DNA of 64,000 nucleotides from Aeromonas bestiarum (lineage in GTDB: Bacteria; Pseudomonadota; Gammaproteobacteria; Enterobacterales; Aeromonadaceae), in assembly GCF_000819745.1 (NCBI RefSeq), contig NZ_CDDA01000025.1, forward strand, positions 1 through 64,000, written 5' to 3'. This document shows positions 39,578-48,995 of the stretch, piece by piece. The notes under the pieces were generated by a model that saw only the letters and a list, made by a program, of their open reading frames with translations, ran no database searches and was not told the origin of the DNA. A program made the position numbers and the translations under genes. Numbering within the stretch: position 1 is the stretch's first letter; the number at the start of each line of letters is the position of its first letter.

Positions 39578-40326
39578 GATATCTCCTTGTTGCAAAATTA
39601 ACGTGAAATGCCCCTTCCCATCTAGTGATGGATATAGCTGACAGGGTGACACGCTCGATAAACCTGAATGCCATGAGCCCTGTCGACGGGTTATCAATAC
39701 CGCTAACTGTTATGCCCATGACAATTTTCAAAGGAAGGTTAATTCTCGATACGCAACCGGTTCGCATCTATTATGGGTGCGACGATGTTAGGTTTTATCG
39801 ACTGTCATAAACGTGATAACAGGATCAAAACACCAAAAATATATTAAATATCAATTTAAAGTATCGATACAAACAACCAACACAGCACAAGCATAACACT
39901 TTCCGGTGCTAGCCAAGGAGTGAACTGAACCACAGCTGTATCACCAACACAGATGGAACCTCAGCAAAACAATATTTTATATATGGGTTCGGTCAAATAT
40001 ACAGAGATATGAAATCCACCTTTATCACCAGCGTGACGGGTATTATGTTCTATGGCGCTGAATACAAGCGTGCACACGACGGCCACTTATTATTCGCCAT
40101 TTTCCCGCATCAATATCCCAAGGGACGGGAGCTGTATTCCACTCTCCCCATTTCATTCCCTGAAGCAGCCAGCGGCCAACACGGCCACACCGACAAAGGC
40201 ACCTTTCTAATCCATCATTCCCATTTTTCGCATATGCCCTGCCACTCTTGCCGCTTGGCGAAGGGGTTCGCTCGTGTCACATTGTTGCGGCTTGGAAGCA
40301 ACGAACAACAACACAAGGAGAAGAGG
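39578..40326. other. AT-rich intergenic region
   Basis: About 750 bp between the divergent dipeptidase and thioredoxin-like genes, much lower in GC than the rest of the window (especially 39790-40010). A frame runs from 40009 into the next gene, but its composition and lack of recognisable motifs argue against coding. No tRNA, repeat or integrase remnant was seen. Confidence 0.6.
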
Positions 40327-40827
40327 ATGAAGCGACTGCTATTGCCGCTGCTGCTTGGCACGGCCCTGTTCCATGGCGAGGCGTACAGCACCGGCCATCT
40401 CTGGGCCAGCACACTGCCCGATTACAGCCAGGGGTATGACGAGCGGCGGGATCCGGTGCAGGATCTGGCCGCCGCAACCACCAAAGCCAGTGCCGAGGGC
40501 AAGAAGGTCCTGCTGCTGGTGGGCGGTGAGTGGTGCAGCTGGTGCCAGGAGATGAACCACTTCCTGGACCGGGAGCCAGCCCTTGCCAGCCAGCTCAACC
40601 AGACCTTCGTGGTGGTCAAGGTGAACGTCAGCAAGGCGAACAAGAACGAGCCCTTCCTAAAACGCTACCCCGAGTATCTTGGGGTGCCCCACTTCTACGT
40701 GCTGGATGCCGAAGGCAAGTTGCTGGAGTCTTTCAACACAGGGCTGCTGGAGAAGGGAAAGAGCTACGACGAGGCGAAATTCGGCAAGTTTATCGCCTTC
40801 TTCCAGCCCAAGACGGCCCGCAGCTGA
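40327..40827 (+). CDS. Periplasmic thioredoxin-like protein
   Basis: A 166-residue exported protein. The signal peptide is [21 protein letters not shown], followed by a thioredoxin fold with [18 protein letters not shown] (active site CSWC, near residue 75) and the cis-proline region GVPHFYVLD near residue 122. It resembles the thioredoxin-7/DUF255-like reductases that act on periplasmic disulfides; the redox partner is unknown. AAGGAGAAGAGG gives a very strong ribosome site for the ATG at 40327, which rules out the 106-codon upstream extension. It lies 61 bp before the GST gene on the same strand. Confidence 0.87.
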   Translation: MKRLLLPLLLGTALFHGEAYSTGHLWASTLPDYSQGYDERRDPVQDLAAATTKASAEGKKVLLLVGGEWCSWCQEMNHFLDREPALASQLNQTFVVVKVNVSKANKNEPFLKRYPEYLGVPHFYVLDAEGKLLESFNTGLLEKGKSYDEAKFGKFIAFFQPKTARS

Positions 40828-40888
40828 CCCGCCAATCGATGAAACCCTGTCATGGATAAGCCCAGACTCACCACACAAGGACGAAGAG

Positions 40889-41512
40889 ATGATACGGATA
40901 TTGGGCAAGGCCTCGTCAATCAATGTGCGCAAGGTGCTGTGGACCTGCGCCGAGACGGGTCTCCCTTTCGAGCTGGAGGAGTGGGGAGCGGGCTTCAAGC
41001 CGACGGATACCCCCGAATTCCTGGCAATGAACCCGAACGCCATGGTGCCTGTCATTCAGGATGGCGACTTCACACTGTGGGAATCAAATACCATCATCCG
41101 CTACCTGGCGGCGCGCTACGGCCAAGCCGCTCTCTATCCAGCCGAGGCACGCGCGAGGGCCATGGTCGATCAATGGATCGATTGGCAAGCATCGGATTTG
41201 AACGCCGCCTGGCGCTACGCCTTCATGTCGCTGGTCAGGCATTCGCCCTTGCATCAGGACAGCCGGGCACTCAGCGCGGGATGTGCGGATTGGTCCAGAT
41301 ACATGCAGATCCTGGATCGACATCTCCAGGCAACCGGTGCTTATGTGGCTGGGAGCCGCTTCTCGCTCGCGGATATTCCCATCGGCCTGTCGGTCAACCG
41401 CTGGCTGGAAACGCCGTTTGACCGGCCACCACTGCCGGCCGTGAATGACTACTACCAGCGATTGAGTGAACGGCCCGGCTTTTGCCTGTATGGATGCAAC
41501 GGGACGCCATGA
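40889..41512 (+). CDS. Glutathione S-transferase family protein
   Basis: A 207-residue protein. The N-terminal thioredoxin-like domain ([17 protein letters not shown]) is followed by the glutathione-binding [27 protein letters not shown], with the ES pair that contacts glutathione near residue 66. The all-helical C-terminal domain contains [15 protein letters not shown]. The N-terminal serine pair suggests a bacterial beta/theta-like GST; substrate unknown. The ATG at 40889 follows AAGGACGAAGAG. Probably cotranscribed with the thioredoxin-like gene. Confidence 0.9.
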   Translation: MIRILGKASSINVRKVLWTCAETGLPFELEEWGAGFKPTDTPEFLAMNPNAMVPVIQDGDFTLWESNTIIRYLAARYGQAALYPAEARARAMVDQWIDWQASDLNAAWRYAFMSLVRHSPLHQDSRALSAGCADWSRYMQILDRHLQATGAYVAGSRFSLADIPIGLSVNRWLETPFDRPPLPAVNDYYQRLSERPGFCLYGCNGTP

Positions 41513-41595
41513 GATGAATCGAGCGGGAGGGGGACAACAGCGTTGAGCAGTGCGGGTTGGGCCGGTGTCATGCAGCCCAACCCGCATGCACAATG

Positions 41596-42234
41596 TCAGA
41601 CCTGCGCATCCGGCTGCAGCTCCGGGGCGGCCTTGATAAAGGCCTGCAGCTGCTCGCAGTTGGCGACGATGCGGGCGATGGTGGGGTACTCATCCAGGGT
41701 CATGTCATAGCGGCGGGCGTTGTAGACCTGGGGCACCAGCATGCAGTCGGCCAGGGTAACCTCGTTGCCGACGCAATAGACGCCGGCCGTGGTCATCAAC
41801 AAGGGTTCGAGTACCCTGAAGGTCTCGTCAATCCAGTGGCGATACCAGGCATCACGCTGCGCCTTGCCCAGCCCCAGCTCCTGCTCCAGATAGTTGAGCA
41901 CCCGCAGGTTGTCGAGCGGGTGCGTGTCGCAGGCGATCATGTTGACTATCTGGCGCACCCTGGCTCGCGCCTGGGCGGCCGAGGGCATCAGCGGATAGGC
42001 GGGATAGGTCTCGTCGAGGTACTCCATGATGGCAACCGACTGACCGAACTGCACATCCCCGTCGATGAGGAAGGGCACCAGCCCCTGGGGGTTGATGCGA
42101 TGATAGGCCTTCTCGCGCTGCTCGCCCTGCCGCAGGTTGACTGGGTGATGCTCGTAATCGAGCCCCTTGAGCTGCATCACGATCCGCACCCGATAGCTTG
42201 CCGATGAACGCCAATATCCAAACAACTGCAACAT
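41596..42234 (-). CDS. maiA: Maleylacetoacetate isomerase
   Basis: Zeta-class GST of 212 residues that isomerises maleylacetoacetate to fumarylacetoacetate with glutathione. The diagnostic motif is present: LFGYWRSSASYRVRI, with the SSxS serines near residues 10-13. Next come NPQGLVPFLIDGDVQFGQSVAIMEYL, and VGNEVTLADCMLVPQVYNA in the helical domain. The ATG at 42234 is used over the upstream frame start at 42267. It is the last gene of the four-gene tyrosine operon, 73 bp after fah. Confidence 0.95.
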   Translation of the reverse strand: MLQLFGYWRSSASYRVRIVMQLKGLDYEHHPVNLRQGEQREKAYHRINPQGLVPFLIDGDVQFGQSVAIMEYLDETYPAYPLMPSAAQARARVRQIVNMIACDTHPLDNLRVLNYLEQELGLGKAQRDAWYRHWIDETFRVLEPLLMTTAGVYCVGNEVTLADCMLVPQVYNARRYDMTLDEYPTIARIVANCEQLQAFIKAAPELQPDAQV

Positions 42235-42307
42235 AATCTGTCCCTGTGTTGGCAGGTGCAAGGGCACCTGCCGTTCACCAGTCGGCCCTGTGCCCGCACT
42301 GGCTCCT

Positions 42308-43306
42308 TCACGTCATCTGGCTGACATCCTGTTGCGTGACTTTTTGCAAAATGGTGCCAAACAGACTCATCCCGTTGCGATCCTGCATCGCGATGGACAC
42401 TGTATCACCAAAGCGCAGAAAGGGTGTAGTGGCTTGACCTGACTCGATAATTTCCAACATGCGCAGCTCGGCTAGGCAGGAGGACCCGGCACTGCGGTCA
42501 TAGTTGGAGACGGTCCCCGAGCCTATGATGCAGCCAGCCCCGAGCGGCCGGGTTTTGGCGGCGTGGGCGACCAGCTCATGGAAGTTGAAGGTCATGTCCA
42601 CCCCGGCATTGGGGGCACCGAACAGGGCGCCGTTGAGATAAGTTTCCAGCGGCAGATGCACCTTGCCCTCCTGCCAGTCGCTCCCCAGCTCGTCCGGGGT
42701 GATGGCCACCGGCGAGAAGGCGCTCGACGGTTTGGACTGGAAGAAGCCAAAGCCCTTGGCAAGCTCGCCCGGGATCAGGTTGCGCAGGCTCACGTCGTTC
42801 ACCAGCATCAGCAGCTTGACGTGGGCGGCCGCCGCCTGCGGGCTCGTCCCCATGGGCACGTCGTCGGTGATGATGGCCACCTCCGACTCGAAATCGATAC
42901 CCCACTCCTCGGAACCCATCACTATGGGGCCGCGGGGGGCCAGGAAGCAATCCGAGCCGCCCTGGTAGATCAGGGGATCGTGCCAGAAGCTTTCCGGCAT
43001 CTCGGCGCCGCGGGCCTTGCGCACCAGCTCCACGTGGTTGACGTAGGCGCTGCCGTCGGCCCACTGGTAGGCACGGGGCAAGGGCGAGAGACTCTCACTC
43101 TCATCAAACGGGAAGGCATCGGCACAGGTGCCATCGTTGAGGGTCTGATAGACGGCGGCCAGCTTGGGCTCGGTCTCGGCCCACTCATCGAGGGCCGCCT
43201 GCAGGGTGGGGGCGATGGACGCCACCCGCACCGCACGGCTCAAATCCCGACTGACCACTACCAGGGCGCCATCGCGCTTGCCGTTGTTCAAGGTTGCAAG
43301 TTTCAT
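42308..43306 (-). CDS. fah: Fumarylacetoacetate hydrolase (FAH family)
   Basis: Cleaves fumarylacetoacetate to fumarate and acetoacetate, the last step of tyrosine catabolism. The 332-residue product has the FAH metal-binding pattern: FESEVAIITDDVPMG (Glu ligands, near residue 143), MLVNDVSLRNLIPGELAKGFGFFQSKPSSAF (Asp and Lys ligands, quoted in parts) near residues 165-195, and GSGTVSN near residue 265. The ATG at 43306 begins MKLATLNNGKRDGALV. It starts eight bases after hmgA ends. Confidence 0.94.
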   Translation of the reverse strand: MKLATLNNGKRDGALVVVSRDLSRAVRVASIAPTLQAALDEWAETEPKLAAVYQTLNDGTCADAFPFDESESLSPLPRAYQWADGSAYVNHVELVRKARGAEMPESFWHDPLIYQGGSDCFLAPRGPIVMGSEEWGIDFESEVAIITDDVPMGTSPQAAAAHVKLLMLVNDVSLRNLIPGELAKGFGFFQSKPSSAFSPVAITPDELGSDWQEGKVHLPLETYLNGALFGAPNAGVDMTFNFHELVAHAAKTRPLGAGCIIGSGTVSNYDRSAGSSCLAELRMLEIIESGQATTPFLRFGDTVSIAMQDRNGMSLFGTILQKVTQQDVSQMT

Positions 43307-43314
43307 AAAAATCC

Positions 43315-44472
43315 TTATTTGCTGGTGGCAGTCATGAGGTCCGGGCGCTGCCAGCTGCTGACGTAGCGCGGGTTCTCCACCCCTTCGCACAGGCCGCCAA
43401 CATTGAGCGCATCGCGGGTATCCAGCATCACGGCCACCTCGTCGGTGAACTTCTTGGCATAGGCCTGCCCCGCCGCAAACGCCTTGGGATGGGGGCCGTG
43501 GGTAAAACCGGCGGGGTGGAAGGTGACCATGCCCCGCTCGATGTTGTCCCGGCTGAAGAAGTCCCCGGCGTGGTAGAAGAGCACCTCGTCGTAGTCGTCA
43601 TTGCTGTGATAGAAGGGCACCTTGAGGGCGCCGGGGTCGCTCTCTATGGGGCGCGGCACGAAGGTGCAGACGACGAACCGGCTCGCCACGAAGGTGGAGT
43701 GGGCCGAGGGCGGCAAGTGGTAGCGGTGGCTCATCAGCGGGCGAATGTCGCGCCAGTTGAGGCGCACCACGCACAAGTCCCCGTGCCAGCCCAGCGCATC
43801 CAGCGGGTTGAAGGGCCAGGTGATGACGGAGACCTGGTTGTGGCGCTTGACCTGCAGCGACCAGGGATTTTCATCCTGCTGGGCCAGAAAGGCCGGGTCT
43901 ATGGCAGGTACATCCAGCGCCGCCGGATCGAAGATGGCATGATTGCCCACCAGCCCCTTGTCCGGCAGCTGATAGCTGTCGTTGGTCGCCTCTATCATCA
44001 GGATGAACAGGGGCGCCGTGGGTTCGATGCGCCACATGGTGCCACGGGGGATCACCACATAGTCGCCGTCCCGCAAGGTCAGGTGGCCGTAGTCGCAGTA
44101 GAACTCTCCGCTCCCCTCGTGGATGAACAGCAGCTCGTCGCCGTCGGCGTTGCGCACCAGAAACGGCATCGCCTCCTGCAGGCGCCACATCCGGTAGCGG
44201 CAGTGGGCATTGTGCAGAATATCCGGCATCACCCAGGGGGAGAGGGAGCTCACCTCCTCCTGCAGACCGTTCAAGTCAAACGCCCTCGGCCGCAGCGGCC
44301 CCTCCCAGTTGGTCCAGTCGGTGGGAGCATGCTTGTGGTGCATGTGGGTGGCGGGACCGAAGAAACCGGCCCGCCCCAGTTCACGCTCATAGATGGCCTG
44401 CTCGGGCAGATCGGCATGAGCCTGGCGGGAGTGGGTCCCCTCCCGATGGGGAAAACTTATCCAGTTACGCAT
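43315..44472 (-). CDS. hmgA: Homogentisate 1,2-dioxygenase
   Basis: Non-haem iron ring-cleavage enzyme that opens homogentisate to maleylacetoacetate. The 385-residue product is of the shorter bacterial type. Iron ligands are expected in PRPIESDPGALKVPFYHSNDDYDEVLFYHAG (His and Glu, quoted in part) and HPAGFTHGPHP near residue 335. The ATG at 44472 (MRNWISFPH) sits behind GAGGTATTTGGCG; a TTG at 44478 is possible but too close to that site. It lies 50 bp after hpd. Loss of this gene in other bacteria causes brown pyomelanin. Confidence 0.94.
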   Translation of the reverse strand: MRNWISFPHREGTHSRQAHADLPEQAIYERELGRAGFFGPATHMHHKHAPTDWTNWEGPLRPRAFDLNGLQEEVSSLSPWVMPDILHNAHCRYRMWRLQEAMPFLVRNADGDELLFIHEGSGEFYCDYGHLTLRDGDYVVIPRGTMWRIEPTAPLFILMIEATNDSYQLPDKGLVGNHAIFDPAALDVPAIDPAFLAQQDENPWSLQVKRHNQVSVITWPFNPLDALGWHGDLCVVRLNWRDIRPLMSHRYHLPPSAHSTFVASRFVVCTFVPRPIESDPGALKVPFYHSNDDYDEVLFYHAGDFFSRDNIERGMVTFHPAGFTHGPHPKAFAAGQAYAKKFTDEVAVMLDTRDALNVGGLCEGVENPRYVSSWQRPDLMTATSK

Positions 44473-44522
44473 CGCCAAATACCTCGCATGAGTGGAGCAT
44501 GGTTCGATGAAGTCGGATCCCG

Positions 44523-45632
44523 TTACGCATCGCTGGGCTCTCCGCTCAAGACGCCACGGCGGATCTGATCCAGTTCAATGGATTCGAACAGTGCCTGGAA
44601 GTTGCCCTCGCCGAACCCCTCGTTGCCCTTGCGCTGGATGATCTCGAAGAACACCGGGCCTATGACGGTGTCGGTGAAGATCTGCAACAGGATGCCATCT
44701 TTCGTCGGCGAGCCGTCGATCAGGATCCGCAGCGCTTTGAGCGCCTCCAGATCCTCCTGATGGCCCTCGACCCGGCTGTTGACCTTCTCGTAATAGGTGT
44801 CCGGCGTTGGCATAAAGCCGGTGCCGCGGCCACGCAGGGTGCGTATGGTCTGGTAGATGTCGCTGGAGGCCAGGGCTATGTGCTGGATCCCCTCCCCCTT
44901 GTACTGACGCAGGTACTCCTCGATCTGGGACTTGTCGTCGGAGGATTCGTTGATGGGGATCCGAATTTTGCCACAGGGGGCCGTCATGGCACGGGAATGC
45001 AGGCCGGTCAGCTTGCCTTCGATGTCGAAGTAGCGAATTTCGCGAAAGTTGCCGATCCGCTCATAGAAGTTCGACCAGACATCCATGTTGCCGCGTTGAA
45101 CGTTGTGGGTCAGGTGATCTATCTCGTAAAGCCCGGCATCCACCTCGGCCATGCGTGCCTGCCAGTCCGGGTAGAAGACGAAATCCACGTCATAGATGGA
45201 GCCCTTGTCGCCGTAGCGGTCGACAAACGACAGCGTGCTCTCGCCTATGCCGTAGATGGCGGGGATGTTGAGCTCCATGGGCCCTATCTTGCCGACGAAG
45301 GGCTTGGCGCCCTTGGTGATGGCAAACTGCTGGGCCTTGCCCGCATCGCTCACCCGAAACGCCATGCCGCAGACGCTCGGCCCGTGCAGGCTGGCGAACT
45401 GCTCCGCCTGGGAGTGAGGCTCGGCGTTGACCACGAAGTTGATGTCGCCCTGGCGGTAGAGCCAGCACTGCTTGTGCTTGTGTTGCGCCACCTCGGCGAA
45501 CCCCAGCGAGACAAACAGCGCCTTGAGGGCGGCTATGCCTTTGGCATCCGGCGCCGTGTACTCGACGAATTCGAAACCATCGGTGCCGAGGGGATTGATG
45601 GTATGGGAACGGGAAGAGGAAGTGGTCGTCAT
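44523..45632 (-). CDS. hpd: 4-hydroxyphenylpyruvate dioxygenase
   Basis: Converts 4-hydroxyphenylpyruvate to homogentisate. The 369-residue protein has two vicinal-oxygen-chelate domains. Iron ligands are the His of IDHLTHNV near residue 170, the His of GIQHIAL near residue 250, and the Glu of FFEIIQRKG near residue 330. The ATG at 45632 is preceded by GCAAGGAGCGC. It is first in the operon hpd-hmgA-fah-maiA. The upstream 260 bp should hold the promoter; a partial TyrR-like match (TGTAAA-N6-GTGACA) lies near 45816. Confidence 0.95.
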   Translation of the reverse strand: MTTTSSSRSHTINPLGTDGFEFVEYTAPDAKGIAALKALFVSLGFAEVAQHKHKQCWLYRQGDINFVVNAEPHSQAEQFASLHGPSVCGMAFRVSDAGKAQQFAITKGAKPFVGKIGPMELNIPAIYGIGESTLSFVDRYGDKGSIYDVDFVFYPDWQARMAEVDAGLYEIDHLTHNVQRGNMDVWSNFYERIGNFREIRYFDIEGKLTGLHSRAMTAPCGKIRIPINESSDDKSQIEEYLRQYKGEGIQHIALASSDIYQTIRTLRGRGTGFMPTPDTYYEKVNSRVEGHQEDLEALKALRILIDGSPTKDGILLQIFTDTVIGPVFFEIIQRKGNEGFGEGNFQALFESIELDQIRRGVLSGEPSDA

Positions 45633-45892
45633 GATGCGCTCCTTGCAATGTGCTGATGACTGAAAGTGGTTAAAGCGGGTTGACGCAGCGGCGCACTGTC
45701 AGGCCGGCCACGGCACCAATCGGTCCATTGTTAACAACTTGTTTCATTAGAAGCAGGTGCGCGGCAGAAGAGAAGAGGCGGGTTTCAGATAGTTTCCCCG
45801 CCCCCTCGCCAAAAGATGTAAATAGATTGTGACATTGAGGCCGTAGCCTTGCGGATCGCCCCACGGCGACCCGGCAGGCTGTCAGCTTTCCC

Positions 45893-46561
45893 TTACAGCC
45901 GCCACTGTTTGGGCACTAGGTGGGGCAAGCGCGCCTGCGCTTTTTGCAGACGAAGGGGGGTGGGGTTGATGAGCCAGGCCTGTGCCCCCAGCGCCAGCAG
46001 CGGCAGATCGTGCAGGCTGTCGCTCAAGCTGAGTACCGCGGCGAGGGCGCGGATCTCGGGCAGGATCTTGTGGCGGCCGTGGCAGTAAAAACGCGGCATC
46101 AGACCGCCGCAGCGGTAATGCATCCGCGAGCCCAGGGTGCAATGGGGCAGCGTGCCGGGCAGTTGTTGATAGAGCTGGGCGCGTACCAGGGCGCGGGGGC
46201 TGGCGGAGATCACCCAGCAGCGCTCGTGCACGTCCGCCAGCAAGGCGCGCGCCTCGCGAAACAGGCCGGGCCGGGTGCGGCAGTAGGCCCGCACCAGTTT
46301 GCGCCAGCCAAGGGGCGAGAGCCCCAGGGTGATGGCCCACCAGATAAGTGAAATCCCCCGCCTGCGCTGGCTGGGTACAAGGTACACCAGGCCACCCAGC
46401 GCGATCACCGGCAGCAGCAACAGCGGCCAGAGGCGGCGACGCAATATGTAACGCAGCAGGCCGGCATGGCTGTCGCCCGGGGCCAGGGTGTCGTCAAAAT
46501 CTGCCAGGATCCAGCCGCTGGCGGGCACCGGGTTCTCCGGCAGCTCCTGAGCGCCGCTCAT
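45893..46561 (-). CDS. HAD-IB phosphatase, PgpC/YfhB-like
   Basis: A 222-residue HAD protein. Motif I is ADFDDTLAPGDS near residue 20 (DxD), motif II is VISASPRALV near residue 118, and motif IV is in LSLSDSLHDLPLL near residue 180. Hydrophobic segments (LLRYILRRRLWPLLLLPVIA, residues 35-55) resemble E. coli PgpC (YfhB), which dephosphorylates phosphatidylglycerophosphate. That function is likely by family but not proven. Its ATG overlaps the stop of the upstream pseudouridine synthase gene (ATGA), so the two are coupled. Confidence 0.82.
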   Translation of the reverse strand: MSGAQELPENPVPASGWILADFDDTLAPGDSHAGLLRYILRRRLWPLLLLPVIALGGLVYLVPSQRRRGISLIWWAITLGLSPLGWRKLVRAYCRTRPGLFREARALLADVHERCWVISASPRALVRAQLYQQLPGTLPHCTLGSRMHYRCGGLMPRFYCHGRHKILPEIRALAAVLSLSDSLHDLPLLALGAQAWLINPTPLRLQKAQARLPHLVPKQWRL

Positions 46562-47217
46562 TCGCTCAACCCCGCGATGGCGGCATCGAGATCGGGGGCG
46601 AGAAACATCTCACCCTCATCGGGGGGGCAGATAAAATCGAATGCTTCGTCTCCCAGGGTGAAACTCAGACGCCAGGCGTGCAGGTAGCCGCGATCGGCCA
46701 CCGTGCCGCCGTAGCGCTCATCCCCCAGAATGGGCGCCCCTATGCTTTTGAGGGCGACCCGGATCTGGTGGGTCTTGCCGGTCTGGGGCTTGATGCGGTA
46801 GAGCCGCAAGCCCTCGCGCACCGGCACCGAGTCGAACCAGCTGATGGCGGGGTTGTCCTGGCTGCGCGCCAGCATCCAGCTGCCGCCACGCCCTTTTTGC
46901 ATGTCCCCCTTGACCCAGCCCTGCTTCTTCTTGGGCTTGCGATCGGAGAGGGCCAGATACTGCTTGCTCACCTGCCGGTCCGCAAACGCCATGCTGAGCG
47001 CCCGGTTCGCCGCCGTGGTACGCGCCAGCAACACCAGCCCGGAGGTCATCTTGTCGAGCCGATGGACGGGATAGAGAACGAGCCCTGTGTCGGCCTTGAC
47101 CCGACTGACCAGGCCCGGATTGACCAGACCGGACTCGTCGGTCTCGTCGTGCATGCCAAGGCCGGGCCCCTTGTTGATCACCATGAAATCTTTGTGCTGC
47201 GCTAGTATCCGGTACAT
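46558..47217 (-). CDS. RluA-family pseudouridine synthase
   Basis: RNA modification enzyme of 219 residues. The catalytic aspartate is in PVHRLDKMTSGLVLLA near residue 50, and KTHQIRVALKSIGAPILGDERYGG near residue 150 is quoted in part; it is the RluA/RsuA binding core. There is no S4 domain. The protein belongs to the short RluA subgroup whose RNA target is not established. The ATG at 47217 begins MYRILAQHKDFMVINKG; the upstream frame to 47286 lacks similarity. It is coupled to the PgpC-like gene by a four-base overlap. Confidence 0.88.
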   Translation of the reverse strand: MYRILAQHKDFMVINKGPGLGMHDETDESGLVNPGLVSRVKADTGLVLYPVHRLDKMTSGLVLLARTTAANRALSMAFADRQVSKQYLALSDRKPKKKQGWVKGDMQKGRGGSWMLARSQDNPAISWFDSVPVREGLRLYRIKPQTGKTHQIRVALKSIGAPILGDERYGGTVADRGYLHAWRLSFTLGDEAFDFICPPDEGEMFLAPDLDAAIAGLSE

Positions 47218-47306
47218 CAATAACCCTTTAGAATCTGTTTCATTACAAGAATATGACCCTCTCAAGGGGTCGCACCCCATGAACACTCAGAACAAGACTC
47301 GCACGG

Positions 47307-48914
47307 ATGAAGAGATGCTTGCTTTGGTTGCTGCTGATTGGCGCCAGTCACGCCATGCCCCTACGGGCCAGCGAATCCCCGCTTGAAGCGCCGGAACATG
47401 TGGTGCTCCAGCTGCGCTGGCTGCACCAGCCCCAGTTTGTGGGCTACCACATGGCCAAGGCCAAGGGCTTCTATGCCAGGGCCGGACTGGACGTGGAGAT
47501 AAGGCCGGGTGGCAAGGGCATAAGCCCGGTGGAGGAGGTGCAAAGCGGTCGCGCCGACTTTGGCGTGGGCAACACAGAGGTGCTGACCGCCTATGCCAAG
47601 GGCACGCCCTTGCTGGCGCTCGCCTGCGTCTTTCAGCACTCCCCGTCCATCTTTCTGGCCCGCCGTGACAGCGGCATTCTCACCGTTGATGGCATGCGTG
47701 GCAAACGGATCATGATGTTTTCCGCCCATCAGGACGCCGAGTTGCTGGCCACCCTTTACTATCAGGGCCTCAATGAGCACCAGCTCACCCCGATCCAGAC
47801 TTCGGTCAATATCGAGGATCTCATCGAGGGCCGGGTCGATATCTTCAACGCCTACCTCAGCAACGAGCCCTTCTATCTGGAAGAGCGCGGCATCCCCGTC
47901 TCCGTCATCAACCCGCGCAATTACGGCATCGACTTCTACAGCGACATACTGTTCACCACTCAGGCGCAGGAGCAGGCCCACCCGGACCGGGTGGCGCGTT
48001 TTCGCGCCGCCAGTCTCGAGGGGTGGCGCTATGCCCTCGCCCACCCCCAGGAGGCCATAGCCCTGCTGCGCAAGGCGTATGGCGTCAACCGCAGTCAGGC
48101 CCACATGGAGTACGAGCTGCAGGTGAGCAAGGAGATGATCCAGCCGCTCTATGTGGAGATCGGGTATATGAACCCGGATCGCGTCACCCACATCATGCAG
48201 CAGCTGGCCGAGATCGGCCTCATTCCCAAGCCGGTGCCGCTGACCGGCTTTCTCTATCAGGCCCCCTCCGAACAATGGGTCTTCTGGCGCCCCTGGTTTT
48301 TGCTGAGTCTGACGGCTTGCGCGCTGATCCTGCTGCTGGCTGTCTACCTGCTGGTGTGCAACAAGCGCCTCAATCGCGAGATCGCCCTGCGCCAGCAGCG
48401 GGAAGAGGAGATATTGCAGCTGGCACGGCGAGATCCCCTCACCGGCCTGCCCAACCGCCTGAGCCTGATGGAGCGACTGGAGGCGCAGATCATGAGCCCC
48501 AGCCCAGGTTGTCTGCTGTTTTGCGATCTCAACAACTTCAAGCAGGTCAACGACGGCTTTGGCCACAGCCACGGGGATGCCATCCTCTGCCAACTGGCGG
48601 AGCGGATCACCCGCAGCCTCAACCACCAGCGCTTCTTCGCCAGACTGGCCGGTGACGAGTTCGTGCTCTTGCTGCCCGATCAGGATCTGGGCGAAGCCGA
48701 GACCATAGCCGAGGTGATCCGGATGGCCATGGCCCAGCCTTTTCAGGTCAACGAGCATCTGCTGGCGATCGGCATCAGCGTCGGGATCAGCCAATACCAG
48801 CCGGGGTGGCGCGCCGAGCAGTGGCTGATCCACGCCGATCGCGCCATGTACAACGACAAGGGGATCGAGCTGGCCCCCGCTAATGCCGGCCAGGGTCAAG
48901 CTCTGCCTGACTGA
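47307..48914 (+). CDS. Diguanylate cyclase with periplasmic NMT1/THI5-like sensor domain
   Basis: A 535-residue membrane receptor. The signal or anchor segment is MKRCLLWLLLIGASHA. A periplasmic ABC-type substrate-binding domain of the NMT1/THI5 type (residues 30-310) starts LQLRWLHQPQFVGYHMAKAKG and contains VGNTEVL. A membrane helix (WFLLSLTACALILLLAVYLLV, near 325-347, quoted in part) is followed by a GGDEF domain with DPLTGLPNR and CDLNNFKQVNDGFGH. The active loop reads AGDEF instead of GGDEF, so activity is likely but not certain. A pyrimidine- or sulfonate-like ligand may be sensed. The ribosome site is weak. Confidence 0.88.
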   Translation: MKRCLLWLLLIGASHAMPLRASESPLEAPEHVVLQLRWLHQPQFVGYHMAKAKGFYARAGLDVEIRPGGKGISPVEEVQSGRADFGVGNTEVLTAYAKGTPLLALACVFQHSPSIFLARRDSGILTVDGMRGKRIMMFSAHQDAELLATLYYQGLNEHQLTPIQTSVNIEDLIEGRVDIFNAYLSNEPFYLEERGIPVSVINPRNYGIDFYSDILFTTQAQEQAHPDRVARFRAASLEGWRYALAHPQEAIALLRKAYGVNRSQAHMEYELQVSKEMIQPLYVEIGYMNPDRVTHIMQQLAEIGLIPKPVPLTGFLYQAPSEQWVFWRPWFLLSLTACALILLLAVYLLVCNKRLNREIALRQQREEEILQLARRDPLTGLPNRLSLMERLEAQIMSPSPGCLLFCDLNNFKQVNDGFGHSHGDAILCQLAERITRSLNHQRFFARLAGDEFVLLLPDQDLGEAETIAEVIRMAMAQPFQVNEHLLAIGISVGISQYQPGWRAEQWLIHADRAMYNDKGIELAPANAGQGQALPD

Positions 48915-48937
48915 CGGCGTCAGACCGGCTCCAACGC

Positions 48938-48967
48938 CACAAGGCCACCCCGCGGGGTGGCCTTGTG
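48938..48967. terminator. Long perfect palindrome between convergent genes
   Basis: Fourteen-base arms CACAAGGCCACCCC and complement around GC. The T run is weak on both sides (TTGTGGTT). Confidence 0.65.
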
Positions 48968-48995
48968 GTTATCAACACCAAGGGCGCAGGCAGAC

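Noticed and set aside
40009-40326. N-terminal extension of the thioredoxin-like gene
   Set aside because: AT-rich, no motif, and a very strong ribosome site plus signal peptide place the start at 40327.
45728-45740. TTGTTAACAA palindrome upstream of hpd as an operator
   Set aside because: Short AT-rich palindrome common by chance; no known regulator consensus matched.
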